64,000 bases of DNA, taken from IMG/VR virus record IMGVR_UViG_3300046007_009781, positions 1 through 64,000 of that record. One strand, written 5' to 3'. The stretch comes from a virus. Every line of letters begins with the position of its first letter. Within the stretch, counting starts at the first letter, position 1. A model generated the notes under the pieces. That model was not told the origin of the DNA, made no database searches, and was given only the letters and a program-made list of their open reading frames with translations. The translations under genes and the position numbers were made by a program. Positions 1-7,756 of the stretch are shown piece by piece.

Positions 1-2
1 GG

Positions 3-1280
3 GCTACTAGCAGCGAAAAATCCAAGTCTAAACTGGCAGGCAGTCTCACTGAAAATACGGATCCGCGATTGGATGCATCAGTGCGTGAAAAACTAGTCAC
101 TGCCCGTATTGGTCTTCTTCTTAAAGCGCCGTTTTTCGGTAACTTGGCTACTCGGCTGAAGTTGGTTAATGGAGATTCTTGGTTGGGCACCGCGGCCACA
201 GACGGTCGTAACTTTTACTACAATACTGAATTTGTAAACAAGCTCAAACCGCGTGAGCTTGAATTCTTGTTTGGACACGAAGTTCTTCATAATGTCTACG
301 ACCATATTGGTCGGACTGGGGATTTTCGTGACCGCCGGCTGTTTAATTGTGCTGCAGATTACTGTGTAAACTCTGATCTGCTTGAACAAAAAATCGGTGA
401 ACGCATTAATCCTTGCTTGTATGATCCCAAATACAAAGGTTGGAGTGCAGAAGAAGTCTATGATGATCTCTACGACAAAGCAGAGAAAATCGATATCAAT
501 GATCTGCTGGAACAGATGTTGGACGAACATCTTGAAGGCGAAGGTAGTGAAGGTGAGAATGAGCAAGATGGCGACAAAGAAGGCAAAGGCCGGCCTCGGC
601 TGAGTGACGAAGAACGTCGTCAGATCAAAGACGAAATTCGTGAGGCATTGCTACAGTCTGCACAGGCCGTTGGTGCAGGTAACTTGCCATCTGGTGTTAA
701 GCGACTGATTAAGGATCTTACTAAGCCCGTAGTAAACTGGCGCGAACTGCTGCAACAACAAATCCAGTCTACAGTCAAAGATGACTTTAGCTGGATGCGT
801 CCCAACCGTCGAGGCTGGCACATGGATGCTGTCATGCCTGGCATGAAACCTGGTACGCAGATTGATGTATGCATTGCAATTGACACTTCGGGCAGTATCG
901 GCGAAGCAGACATCAAAGCATTTTTGAGTGAGATCAAAGGTATCATGGAAGCTTACGATGAGTATAAAATTCAAGTGTGGAGTTTCGACACAGAAATTTA
1001 CAATCATCAAACGTTCTCCAGTGACAACCTAGATGATATTAGCGGGTATGAACCTCAAGGTGGTGGTGGCACAGACTTTATGGCTAACTGGGAATACATG
1101 AAACAGAACAATATCGAACCCAAAAAGTTCATTATGTTTACTGATGGTATGCCCTATAATTCTTGGGGAGATCCTGACTACTGCGACACTGTATTCATTA
1201 TCAAAGGCAATCAAGATGCAGAACCGCCCTTTGGTGTGTGGGCAATCTACGAAAAAGCCAAGGAACTTGCTGGTGCGTAA
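3..1280 (+). CDS. VWA / putative metallopeptidase (DUF2201-type), 5' end outside window
   Basis: The frame is open from base 3 without a stop, and the TTG at 69 has no good ribosome site, so the true start probably lies before the window. Counting from base 69, the N-terminal half carries a zincin-like HEVLH (residues 70-74) as in the DUF2201_N putative metallopeptidases. An acidic, low-complexity linker (about 150-175) leads to a von Willebrand A domain with a metal-binding DTSGS (272-276). Such proteins usually pair with a MoxR-type AAA+ ATPase, which I would expect just upstream. Role is unknown; remodelling or proteolysis of a protein complex is the family-based guess. By eye its G+C is near one half, against about one third in the genes that follow, which suggests separate ancestry. 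The gene ends just before an intrinsic terminator. Confidence 0.85.
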   Translation, partial: ATSSEKSKSKLAGSLTENTDPRLDASVREKLVTARIGLLLKAPFFGNLATRLKLVNGDSWLGTAATDGRNFYYNTEFVNKLKPRELEFLFGHEVLHNVYDHIGRTGDFRDRRLFNCAADYCVNSDLLEQKIGERINPCLYDPKYKGWSAEEVYDDLYDKAEKIDINDLLEQMLDEHLEGEGSEGENEQDGDKEGKGRPRLSDEERRQIKDEIREALLQSAQAVGAGNLPSGVKRLIKDLTKPVVNWRELLQQQIQSTVKDDFSWMRPNRRGWHMDAVMPGMKPGTQIDVCIAIDTSGSIGEADIKAFLSEIKGIMEAYDEYKIQVWSFDTEIYNHQTFSSDNLDDISGYEPQGGGGTDFMANWEYMKQNNIEPKKFIMFTDGMPYNSWGDPDYCDTVFIIKGNQDAEPPFGVWAIYEKAKELAGA

Positions 1281-1300
1281 ATACTTTTAAGCTCGGAGTA

Positions 1301-1329
1301 AATGCCACCTTCGGGTGGCATTATTTTTA
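1301..1329 (+). terminator. Rho-independent terminator
   Basis: A perfect 9-bp stem (1301-1309 with 1314-1322) closes a TTCG tetraloop and runs into ATTTTT. It lies 20 bases after the VWA gene stop and before the ribosome site of the next gene, so it ends the upstream unit. It is the clearest intrinsic terminator in the window. Confidence 0.9.
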
Positions 1330-1342
1330 AGGGGAGTTTATA

Positions 1343-1651
1343 ATGAGCAATGAAAATGATAAGTTCCGACACAGCAAAAGGTTACATAAAGAAGAATCTG
1401 CTATTCAAAGACAAGTTGATATACTGAAACATTATGTAAGTGAAACCCATCCTCAACTAAAACAACCCCATAGATTAAGTAAAAAACACGGAATGAATTG
1501 TGGAAATCCTAGCTGTATTTTGTGTGCCAATCCTAGAAAAGTGTTTAAGGATTTAACTATTCAAGAAAAACGATTCAATCAAAACATCGACGACGATCAC
1601 GATCGACATAGCAACGGTGTAAAGAGAGACGATGAAAAAAATATACTATGA
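1343..1651 (+). CDS. Small conserved phage protein with Cys knuckle
   Basis: A 102-residue, highly charged, probably cytoplasmic protein. It starts at an ATG behind a GGGGAG ribosome site. Cys53, Cys58 and Cys61 form a C-x4-C-x2-C knuckle that could bind zinc with a nearby Cys or His. The segment after it (NPRKVFKDLTIQEKRF) resembles a conserved stretch in hypothetical proteins of T4-like phages. It overlaps the next gene by 20 bases, pointing to translational coupling. Function is not known; a nucleic-acid-binding or adaptor role is only a guess from the basic, Cys-containing sequence. Confidence 0.75.
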   Translation: MSNENDKFRHSKRLHKEESAIQRQVDILKHYVSETHPQLKQPHRLSKKHGMNCGNPSCILCANPRKVFKDLTIQEKRFNQNIDDDHDRHSNGVKRDDEKNIL

Positions 1652-2099
1652 AAAAATTGGTAAAAAATATATACCAGTAAAAGAGTACGACTCTGAATTT
1701 ATGGATGCGTATCCTAAAGGCAACCATTTAATCATGAGTTATCCAGGCGGTACAAGCCGTAGATTTCACATAGAACCAAACTATGCTGCAATGATCGCAG
1801 CAGGTCGTGTAGCCAAAGATGCAGTCTGTAAAGCAATAATAAAAGCATCTCAGCTGACGCCAGCTAAACAACCTCTTACAGAAAAACAAGTAAGAGCTTG
1901 GCAAAATTTGGCAGAAGCACTAGGGGATGATCTAGGCACACTTCATGCCCCTAGCGTTAACGATGCTGTTGATGCAGGCATCACTGCGATGATGTTAGAA
2001 GCAGAAAAACTTCTTAAACATGAAGCAGTAAAACAAGCGTTCGATTATTTTATTACATGCAGCAAATTGTGTGTAGAGGATGACGTTAATGATTATTGA
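1632..2099 (+). CDS. Conserved phage protein, unknown function
   Basis: 155 residues, starting at ATG 1632 inside the end of the previous gene, with a GAGAG ribosome site eight bases before. The N-terminal half holds YPGGTSRRFHIEP around residues 38-50, which looks like a conserved core. The C-terminal half is helical and rich in Ala, Leu and Lys. No transmembrane segment or catalytic motif is seen. Its last codons overlap a 37-residue membrane peptide frame. It resembles hypothetical proteins in the small-gene clusters of aquatic T4-like phages; the function is unknown. Confidence 0.75.
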   Translation: MKKIYYEKIGKKYIPVKEYDSEFMDAYPKGNHLIMSYPGGTSRRFHIEPNYAAMIAAGRVAKDAVCKAIIKASQLTPAKQPLTEKQVRAWQNLAEALGDDLGTLHAPSVNDAVDAGITAMMLEAEKLLKHEAVKQAFDYFITCSKLCVEDDVNDY

Positions 2100-2202
2100 T
2101 ATTCTTTGCATAGGTGTAGGTGTAGGTATTTTTGTTTACATTATAAATTTGTTTATTATTAAAACATTGGAGCTTATAGATGCTGAAACTTGGAGAGATT
2201 AA
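2089..2202 (+). CDS. Small single-pass membrane peptide (37 aa)
   Basis: ATG 2089 to TAA 2202 encodes 37 residues. Residues 2-24 are almost wholly hydrophobic (IIDILCIGVGVGIFVYIINL) and would form one membrane span, followed by a short charged tail ending in ETWRD. A GAGGATG-like ribosome site lies seven to ten bases upstream. It overlaps the previous gene by 11 bases and the next by 23, as in a compact phage operon. It could be a membrane anchor or small host-takeover peptide; no family is recognised. Chance ORFs of this size occur, so confidence is moderate. Confidence 0.5.
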   Translation: MIIDILCIGVGVGIFVYIINLFIIKTLELIDAETWRD

Positions 2203-2461
2203 TCCACTTAATGTTTTCAATTTGAGAAAATTAGCGCATTGCCCGCCACATTTTGCCAAAGTCACATTTGATGCTAAAGCCACGGATAAACTGTTCAGTG
2301 ATTGGATTTATGAAAATTTAGCAGGTAGATTTTGGTTTGGCGATGTCTATCTAAAGGCAGACAATCATATCACTATTCAAAAATGTGCGGCGTTTGAAGT
2401 ATTGTCTGAGGCCAGTTATTTTGCTTTAATACTAGATCAATTGAATCAACATAATTTTTAA
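2180..2461 (+). CDS. Conserved phage protein, unknown function
   Basis: 93 residues from ATG 2180, with a TGGAG ribosome site about seven bases upstream. The middle of the protein (SDWIYENLAGRFWFGDVYL, residues 40-58) and the PPHFAKVTFD stretch before it look like the conserved core of a hypothetical protein of T4-like phages. There is no signal peptide or membrane span. It begins inside the frame of the membrane peptide and is followed by a short 44-base gap with a hairpin. Function unknown. Confidence 0.75.
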   Translation: MLKLGEINPLNVFNLRKLAHCPPHFAKVTFDAKATDKLFSDWIYENLAGRFWFGDVYLKADNHITIQKCAAFEVLSEASYFALILDQLNQHNF

Positions 2462-2482
2462 TATATATCTATTAGATGTAAA

Positions 2483-2504
2483 TAATACGTACTTGGACGT
2501 ATTA
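2483..2504 (+). promoter_or_regulatory. Hairpin over the ribosome site of the next gene
   Basis: A perfect 8-bp inverted repeat (TAATACGT 2483-2490, ACGTATTA 2497-2504) encloses the six-base loop ACTTGG. The only Shine-Dalgarno-like GGA (2495-2497) sits at the loop and right arm, and the ATG follows at 2506. In RNA this would fold over the initiation region. That could be a translational operator or an RNA end; no regulator is identified. Confidence 0.4.
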
Positions 2505-2505
2505 T

Positions 2506-2706
2506 ATGACTACAGAAACAAATCAGCAAAAAGAAATACAAATCCCTGCACAAGAGCTTTTAACTGTACTAAGTTCTATACAATTAGCCAGCTCACGGGG
2601 TGCGTTCAGGCCAGAAGAATTCGTTGAGATCGGTCGAGCTTATCAACAGCTTTACTCTTTTCTAGTAGATCTCAATGTAATTTCAGCTCCTAACGCCAAA
2701 ACTTAA
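2506..2706 (+). CDS. Small conserved phage protein
   Basis: 66 residues from ATG 2506. The sequence is helical with a conserved-looking core (SIQLASSRGAFRPEEFVEIG, residues 24-43), similar to a small hypothetical protein found in many aquatic T4-like phages. No membrane segment or active-site motif. It is the first gene after the 2483-2504 hairpin and is followed within 12 bases by the next gene, so it is probably in the same transcript as the genes up to thymidylate synthase. Function unknown. Confidence 0.75.
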   Translation: MTTETNQQKEIQIPAQELLTVLSSIQLASSRGAFRPEEFVEIGRAYQQLYSFLVDLNVISAPNAKT

Positions 2707-2718
2707 TAAGGAATGACC

Positions 2719-3402
2719 ATGATAAAACATGTAGGCAAACACAATAGCAAAAAATGTGTTATTTTATTTAGAACAGTACCCAACGAAGAACATATGTGTT
2801 TGGTAATTTTTCCCGACACTTTACCCAGACACATTCACGACGACATAATGTCGGCACTGGAAAGTGAATCAGGTCAACAAGCTAAAGAATTCAGTGATTA
2901 CTTATTCAGATATACACTGTCAGACGGTAATAATGCACTAGCAACGTTACATAAAGAAGGAATGATTAAAAAAATTCCTACCAATCAAGTAATTGTTACC
3001 CCAAATGTAAAAAGCACTGTACGGTTAGATGAGCTCAATGAAATTTTAAACAAAATGGCCATGGGAGAAGAAGCAGTAAAAGAATTGGCTGATTTGGATA
3101 AAAATGCAGGATATACAGGAAAACGTCGCCCTCAAGAAAAAACTTTGGGAGAAGTACAAGCACCAAGAGAAAGTAGAAGTACTCCTGCACAAGTTGACAC
3201 AAATGTGAAATTAACAGACATTTTGTCAGATGAACAATTAGCTGCACAGCGATTAGCACAATCTCAAAAAATGGCAGCTGAAGCTAAAGCGTTATTGGCA
3301 GAAAGTGAGCGTTTGCAAAAAGAAGCACAAGCACTATTAGGTGTGACTGAAGAAAAAAATGGCCGACCAAAAACCAAAAAAGCCAAAGTCCAAGAAGCTT
3401 AA
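2719..3402 (+). CDS. Conserved phage protein with C-terminal coiled coil
   Basis: I place the start at ATG 2719 (227 residues), six bases after AAGGA at 2708-2712; the earlier in-frame ATG at 2713 lies directly against that site. The N-terminal half has a mixed fold with a VILFRTVPNEEHMCLVIFPD core, resembling hypothetical proteins of T4-like phages. A charged linker follows. From about residue 165 the sequence is Ala/Glu/Gln/Lys-rich (QRLAQSQKMAAEAKALLAES), typical of a coiled coil, and it ends in a basic tail. It overlaps the next gene by 44 bases. Function unknown; an oligomeric structural or adaptor role fits the coiled coil but is inference. Confidence 0.75.
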   Translation: MIKHVGKHNSKKCVILFRTVPNEEHMCLVIFPDTLPRHIHDDIMSALESESGQQAKEFSDYLFRYTLSDGNNALATLHKEGMIKKIPTNQVIVTPNVKSTVRLDELNEILNKMAMGEEAVKELADLDKNAGYTGKRRPQEKTLGEVQAPRESRSTPAQVDTNVKLTDILSDEQLAAQRLAQSQKMAAEAKALLAESERLQKEAQALLGVTEEKNGRPKTKKAKVQEA

Positions 3403-3694
3403 TTTAAGTTCGAAATCTGCATGGAGAAATATTCTAAAAGACGTTGATAAAAAAGAAGTGCCAGTACATGTTTTGGAAAGATTAGTTTTACATTTATTAG
3501 ACGGCACCGACGTTGAAATTAACATTAAAGAAATCCTGTCCAAAGGAATAGATCCAGAATTGGTGGAAACAGAAATTAATAAACGACTTGAAGATTTAGA
3601 TCAATACATAGAAAACGTAGATTTTTTTGTCGACATTGAATCTGTTGAAAAAACAATACAACCAGAAACAGATAAAATTTTAGCTAAACTATGA
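3359..3694 (+). CDS. Conserved phage protein, unknown function
   Basis: 111 residues from ATG 3359, inside the 3' end of the previous gene. A Lys-rich N-terminus (PKKPKSKK) precedes a core SAWRNILKDVDKKEVPVHVL and an acidic C-terminal half (LDGTDVEINIKEILSKGIDP) that resembles a small protein family of T4-like phages. No membrane span. Its stop overlaps the start of the DHFR gene (ATGA), so the two are translationally coupled. Role unknown. Confidence 0.75.
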   Translation: MADQKPKKPKSKKLNLSSKSAWRNILKDVDKKEVPVHVLERLVLHLLDGTDVEINIKEILSKGIDPELVETEINKRLEDLDQYIENVDFFVDIESVEKTIQPETDKILAKL

Positions 3695-4200
3695 TCAAGG
3701 CAATCTTTGCTGTAGATTATTGGGGAGGAATGGGGTTGGATGGTAGTTTACCATGGCCCCATCACCGTGAAGATCTACAATACTTTAAAGAACAAACAGA
3801 TAACAATATAGTAGTTATGGGCCGGCGTACATGGGACGATCCCAAGATGCCTAAACCATTACCCAATAGAACTACTTATGTTGTAACTAATCGTCCAATA
3901 AGAGGATACAATGTAACTTCTATTTCGGGAGATATTTCAAATCATCTTATTAACATTCAAAAAATATATCCTAAAAAGACAGTTTGGGTCATTGGTGGGC
4001 CCGAAATTCTTATGTCCGTAAAGGATAGAATAGACGAAGCGCACATTACTCATTTCAAAGGTCAATACAGAACTGATGTTCAAATTGATTTAAAGAAATT
4101 TCTTCAACTGTTTCGTGCTACAAGTGCCAAGCCCAGTACGGATAGATTGTGTAACTGGACCACATATAAAAACATTGACATTTTTAGAGCGTCAAATTAA
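3691..4200 (+). CDS. frd: Dihydrofolate reductase
   Basis: 169 residues, the usual length for bacterial and phage DHFR. It reduces dihydrofolate to tetrahydrofolate with NADPH, regenerating the cofactor oxidised by thymidylate synthase next door. Visible family features are the N-terminal AIFAVDYWGGMGLDG strand and loop, LPWPHHREDLQYF with the catalytic acid at Asp28, VMGRRTWDD for NADPH binding, and VWVIGGPEI in the C-terminal half. It starts by ATGA overlap with the gene before, and thyA follows after eight bases, the standard phage pairing for dTMP supply. Confidence 0.95.
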   Translation: MIKAIFAVDYWGGMGLDGSLPWPHHREDLQYFKEQTDNNIVVMGRRTWDDPKMPKPLPNRTTYVVTNRPIRGYNVTSISGDISNHLINIQKIYPKKTVWVIGGPEILMSVKDRIDEAHITHFKGQYRTDVQIDLKKFLQLFRATSAKPSTDRLCNWTTYKNIDIFRASN

Positions 4201-4208
4201 AATAGCAT

Positions 4209-5060
4209 ATGGAACAAGAATATCTCAACGCATTAAAATTTGTGCTGGAAAAAGGCACCATTAAACAAGATCGCACTGGTGTAGGCACTATCAGTTACTT
4301 TGGTCTACAACAACGATATGATCTTTCTAAAGGTTTTCCTGCCATTACAACTAAGAAGTTAGCTTGGCGTAGTGTGGTATCCGAATTATTATGGTTCATT
4401 GAGGGATCAAGAGACGAACGACGACTCAGAGAGATTCTACACGGCAATAAAGATTCGGAAAAGACTACTATCTGGACTGCAAATGCAGAAGCAGATTACT
4501 GGAAAAGTAAGGCTAAATTTAAAGGAGACTTGGGAAGGATTTACGGAGTACAATGGCGTAAATGGGAGTCTCCCAGATGGGGCAGTAATGTCGATCAATT
4601 GTCGACTCTAATTGAAAATATCAAACGTGATCCGCACGGACGAAGACATATATTAACAGCATGGAATCCAGGTGAATTAAAAGACATGGCCCTGCCACCG
4701 TGCCACGTACTAAGCCAATTTAATGTAACCGATGGCAAGTTGAGTTGCCAAATGTATCAGCGTTCATGTGATATGTTTTTAGGTGTACCTTTCAACATTG
4801 CATCCTACTCCCTTCTTACCCACATGATTGCGCAAGTGTGCGAATTAGATGTAGGTGAGTTTGTTCATGTGCTCGGGGACGCTCATATATACAGCAACCA
4901 TGTAGAGCAGGTAAAAGAACAATTGGAGCGTGAACCATTACCTGCTCCAACTTTGCGACTTAATCATAACATTAAAGATATCGACAAATTTACAATATCC
5001 GACATTGAATTAGTCGGGTATAAAAGCCATGCAGCTATTAAGGCTGAAATGGCTGTATGA
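4209..5060 (+). CDS. thyA: Thymidylate synthase (ThyA type)
   Basis: 283 residues. It methylates dUMP to dTMP using methylene-tetrahydrofolate. The catalytic Cys is Cys165 in PPCHVLSQF. QRSCDMFLGVPFNIASY (from about 184) carries the phosphate-binding Arg and the Asn (196) that marks dUMP rather than dCMP specificity, so this is an ordinary thymidylate synthase rather than a dCMP hydroxymethylase by that criterion. HVLGDAHIYSNHVEQ closes the family signature. It sits directly after DHFR and overlaps the next small gene by ATGA. Together with the dCMP deaminase at 9387-9824 it gives the phage its own dTMP route. Confidence 0.97.
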   Translation: MEQEYLNALKFVLEKGTIKQDRTGVGTISYFGLQQRYDLSKGFPAITTKKLAWRSVVSELLWFIEGSRDERRLREILHGNKDSEKTTIWTANAEADYWKSKAKFKGDLGRIYGVQWRKWESPRWGSNVDQLSTLIENIKRDPHGRRHILTAWNPGELKDMALPPCHVLSQFNVTDGKLSCQMYQRSCDMFLGVPFNIASYSLLTHMIAQVCELDVGEFVHVLGDAHIYSNHVEQVKEQLEREPLPAPTLRLNHNIKDIDKFTISDIELVGYKSHAAIKAEMAV

Positions 5061-5293
5061 AAATCTGTGTTCACAGTTTTAGACTAAGTGATGTAGAGGA
5101 TCCTGAACTGTATGCGGCAGAACCTATCTGGGATTGGCAACAAACAGAAAAGGGGCAATGGGTTATGGAAAACTGTACCGATAAACCAGTATTTTACACT
5201 AATCTAAATCCTAAATTTATGGGTTACGAAGTTAAAATCGTAGCTGATTTTACTGAAAAAAATTTAACTTATTTTAAATTGAGGTGGGGATGA
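5057..5293 (+). CDS. Small conserved phage protein
   Basis: 78 residues, coupled by ATGA overlap to thyA before it and to the epimerase after it. The sequence is rich in aromatic and acidic residues (PIWDWQQTEKGQWVMEN, residues 23-39). No membrane segment and no known catalytic motif. Small proteins of this kind are common near nucleotide genes in T4-like phages; I do not recognise a function. Confidence 0.7.
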   Translation: MKICVHSFRLSDVEDPELYAAEPIWDWQQTEKGQWVMENCTDKPVFYTNLNPKFMGYEVKIVADFTEKNLTYFKLRWG

Positions 5294-6261
5294 AATTTAT
5301 CGTAACCGGTGGTGCTGGATTTATCGGCCATAATGTTGTTAGTATTTTAGAATCTTGGGGTCATCAATGTTTGGTAATTGATAACTTCACTGATTATGGT
5401 TTTATCCCGCATGACGAGCTTTATTACTTGTTGACTGAGCGACATAAAAGAATTCGTTCAGAAATTGTATCCCTAGACCTAATGAACTTTGAGCAGATTA
5501 ATTTACTAATTGAAAAGCACAGGGATGCAGATGCAATAATTCATTTAGCAAGTTTTCCTAGACAAAAGATTGTAAGTCAAAATCCTGTAGTTGCTGCTAA
5601 TGTCATGGGGGCAGGATTAGTGAATTTAATTCAGGCAGCAAAAAAACAAAATATTGCTAAATTTGTTTATATCAGTAGTAGCATGGTGTACGGCGACTTT
5701 AATAATGATGTAACCGAAGACAGTATTTGTCGCCCTATAGGTCAATATGGTATCATGAAATATATGGGTGAATGGTTAGTTCAAGATGCTACCAGGCAAG
5801 GCTATTTCGATCATGTAATAATTAGACCCAGTGCAGTATACGGCGAATATGATGTAGAAGATCGTGTTGTAAGTAAATTCATGTTAGGGGCCATGCGGGG
5901 GCAAACACTTAAAGTAAAAGGTGCATCAGAAGTGTTAGACTTCACTTATGTTGAAGATACTGCGACTGGGATCGCATTAGCTGCCACTAAAGACATAGCT
6001 AACAATAAAATCTATAATATAACAAGAGCAGACACTAAACTATATACACTGTTAGAAGCAGCAGAAATAGCCGTTAAAATTGCTGGACGCGGGAACATAG
6101 AAGTAACAGACAAGGACACAGAATTTCCTAGTAGAGGACGTTTAAGCATAGATAGAGCAATTAAAGACTTAGGCTATTCCCCTAAAACCAATGTGGAACA
6201 AGGATTTCAAAAATATCATGACTGGTTTGCAAAAAGCAATTACTGGTCATCTTTATTATGA
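5290..6261 (+). CDS. NAD-dependent sugar epimerase/dehydratase
   Basis: Extended short-chain dehydrogenase family acting on nucleotide sugars. I choose ATG 5290 (323 residues), which makes the usual ATGA overlap and follows GAGGTGGGG; a GTG at 5284 is in frame but less likely. The Rossmann NAD site GGAGFIG is at residues 7-13. The catalytic set is the Ser run near 129-131 and Tyr153/Lys157 in QYGIMKYMGE. It resembles UDP-glucose 4-epimerases and dTDP-glucose 4,6-dehydratases, but substrate cannot be fixed. It overlaps the aminotransferase that follows, so the pair probably makes an amino or deoxy sugar for the modification cluster. Confidence 0.9.
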   Translation: MKFIVTGGAGFIGHNVVSILESWGHQCLVIDNFTDYGFIPHDELYYLLTERHKRIRSEIVSLDLMNFEQINLLIEKHRDADAIIHLASFPRQKIVSQNPVVAANVMGAGLVNLIQAAKKQNIAKFVYISSSMVYGDFNNDVTEDSICRPIGQYGIMKYMGEWLVQDATRQGYFDHVIIRPSAVYGEYDVEDRVVSKFMLGAMRGQTLKVKGASEVLDFTYVEDTATGIALAATKDIANNKIYNITRADTKLYTLLEAAEIAVKIAGRGNIEVTDKDTEFPSRGRLSIDRAIKDLGYSPKTNVEQGFQKYHDWFAKSNYWSSLL

Positions 6262-7349
6262 TAAAGTTTTTTGGTCTGGACAGACAGTATCAATCGCTGA
6301 AAGAAGAAATATTAGACACCACAGACCAAGTGCTTAAAACTGGTCTGGTGTTAGATGGTCCATATACTAAAAAATTTGAAACTGCAATTGCATTAAGAAC
6401 ACATAGAACTTATGCAATTGCTGTAAATAGTTGCACTCAAGCGTTAATATTTGCACAACAATGCAAAAATAATCAACGAAAAACACTGATTCCTAGCATA
6501 AGTTTCATTGCCACATTAAACAGTGTATTAATGACTGGCAATACCCCTGTATTTTGTGACACTGATGACCAAGGTCTAATAGATTTAGAATCTTTAGATA
6601 TGAATCTTAATGACGCAGGCATAGACACAGTAATGTATGTGAATCTATTTGGCAACGTAGTAGACTACGACAGATTTATTACCCAAACACAATTCTTTAA
6701 CAAAGACATATTTGTGATAGAAGATGCTGCTCAAAGTTTTGGGGCAAGCTATAAAGGCATTCCTAGTGGCAAATTAGGGACAGTTAGTTGTTTAAGCTTT
6801 GATCCTACAAAAAATTTACCCAACTATGGCTCAGGTGGTATGTTGTTGACTGATGATTATCAAATATACGATAAGTTACGCAATCTTAGAGATAACGGTA
6901 AGCATAGCCAACACGAATTACTGGGCACTAACAGTAAAATGAGTGAAACTGATTGCGCTAGTATGTTGGTAAAATTAAAATATTTCGATGGTTGGCAAAG
7001 ACGAAGGAAAGATATTACAGAATACTATACACGCGAACTTAACAATCTAGTAGAAACACCCACAGTAGAAGATAATGTTGACCATGCTTGGCACAAATAT
7101 GTAATTAAATTTTTTGCAAGAAATGCACTTAAAGAACATTTAGAAAAAAATAATATTGAAACTAAAATTCACTACACTCAACCGTTATTTGATTCTAATT
7201 TGGGATTCTCTTATGTTAATTCAGTAAAGCAGTTGTATAGGGAAAGTAGTAAATTTTGTATGAAATGTCTGAGTTTGCCGATTTATCCAGAACTCACAGA
7301 CATTGAAGTTGAAAAAATAGTAGAAACAATTAAAAGGTTTAATACTTAA
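6258..7349 (+). CDS. DegT/DnrJ/EryC1-family PLP sugar aminotransferase
   Basis: 363 residues. It transfers an amino group, usually from glutamate, to a keto nucleotide sugar. VIEDAAQSFGASYKG (from 153) holds the PLP-contacting Asp156 and Gln159, and FDPTKNLPNYGSGG (181-194) holds the internal-aldimine Lys185, as expected for this family. Length is normal. It starts inside the stop of the epimerase gene. Its 3' end overlaps by four bases the 3' end of a gene on the opposite strand, so this is a convergent junction with no terminator visible. With the epimerase it forms a likely two-step amino-sugar module. Confidence 0.92.
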   Translation: MIKFFGLDRQYQSLKEEILDTTDQVLKTGLVLDGPYTKKFETAIALRTHRTYAIAVNSCTQALIFAQQCKNNQRKTLIPSISFIATLNSVLMTGNTPVFCDTDDQGLIDLESLDMNLNDAGIDTVMYVNLFGNVVDYDRFITQTQFFNKDIFVIEDAAQSFGASYKGIPSGKLGTVSCLSFDPTKNLPNYGSGGMLLTDDYQIYDKLRNLRDNGKHSQHELLGTNSKMSETDCASMLVKLKYFDGWQRRRKDITEYYTRELNNLVETPTVEDNVDHAWHKYVIKFFARNALKEHLEKNNIETKIHYTQPLFDSNLGFSYVNSVKQLYRESSKFCMKCLSLPIYPELTDIEVEKIVETIKRFNT

Positions 7350-7756
7350 AATTTCTTTTTTGTAAGCAAAGTATTTCTTTTTTCATTTACGTTAAACGTC
7401 GGGTCTACTTTTTGTTTTTTCATTCCTGGAGGTTGATCTGGATCTAATGGGTCAATATCTGTTGTAGTCAGACCTGTTTTTTCTAAATCTTTTATGTATT
7501 TGTGTTCTTGTTCTTCACTACCAAAAGAAAAAATAGTGCTAGGAGGACCTTTTCCAAAATCGTGTTTGCCTAAACCTTTGAGATTACTTATATGTTGTCC
7601 TAACTTATACCAATCGTATACATCACTGACATCAACTCTTACTGTTCCTTTAGGCATAGTTGGTTTAAACTCTGGACCAGGCGGAGTTTCGTTTGGATGA
7701 TAATCTTCATCCTGAATTGTTTTTCTGTTTTCTTTTATAATTTCATTAATACGCAT
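7346..7756 (-). CDS. Conserved phage protein starting MRINEII, unknown function
   Basis: 136 residues. The N-terminus MRINEIIKE resembles the short leader-like start shared by several large-phage proteins, and PPGPEFKPTMPKGTVRVDV followed by SDVYDWYKLGQHISNLKGLG looks like the conserved core. It is Pro- and Lys-rich with no membrane span. It is the last gene of the long minus-strand run: its start lies right against the stop of the gene before, and its end overlaps the end of the aminotransferase. A virion-associated role is possible from the shared N-terminus in other phages; function is not known. Confidence 0.7.
   Translation of the reverse strand: MRINEIIKENRKTIQDEDYHPNETPPGPEFKPTMPKGTVRVDVSDVYDWYKLGQHISNLKGLGKHDFGKGPPSTIFSFGSEEQEHKYIKDLEKTGLTTTDIDPLDPDQPPGMKKQKVDPTFNVNEKRNTLLTKKKF

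Noticed and set aside
4209-5060. dUMP or dCMP hydroxymethylase for modified DNA bases
   Set aside because: The Asn in GVPFNIASY and the overall closeness to ThyA favour ordinary thymidylate synthase. No other base-hypermodification gene is clear in the window.
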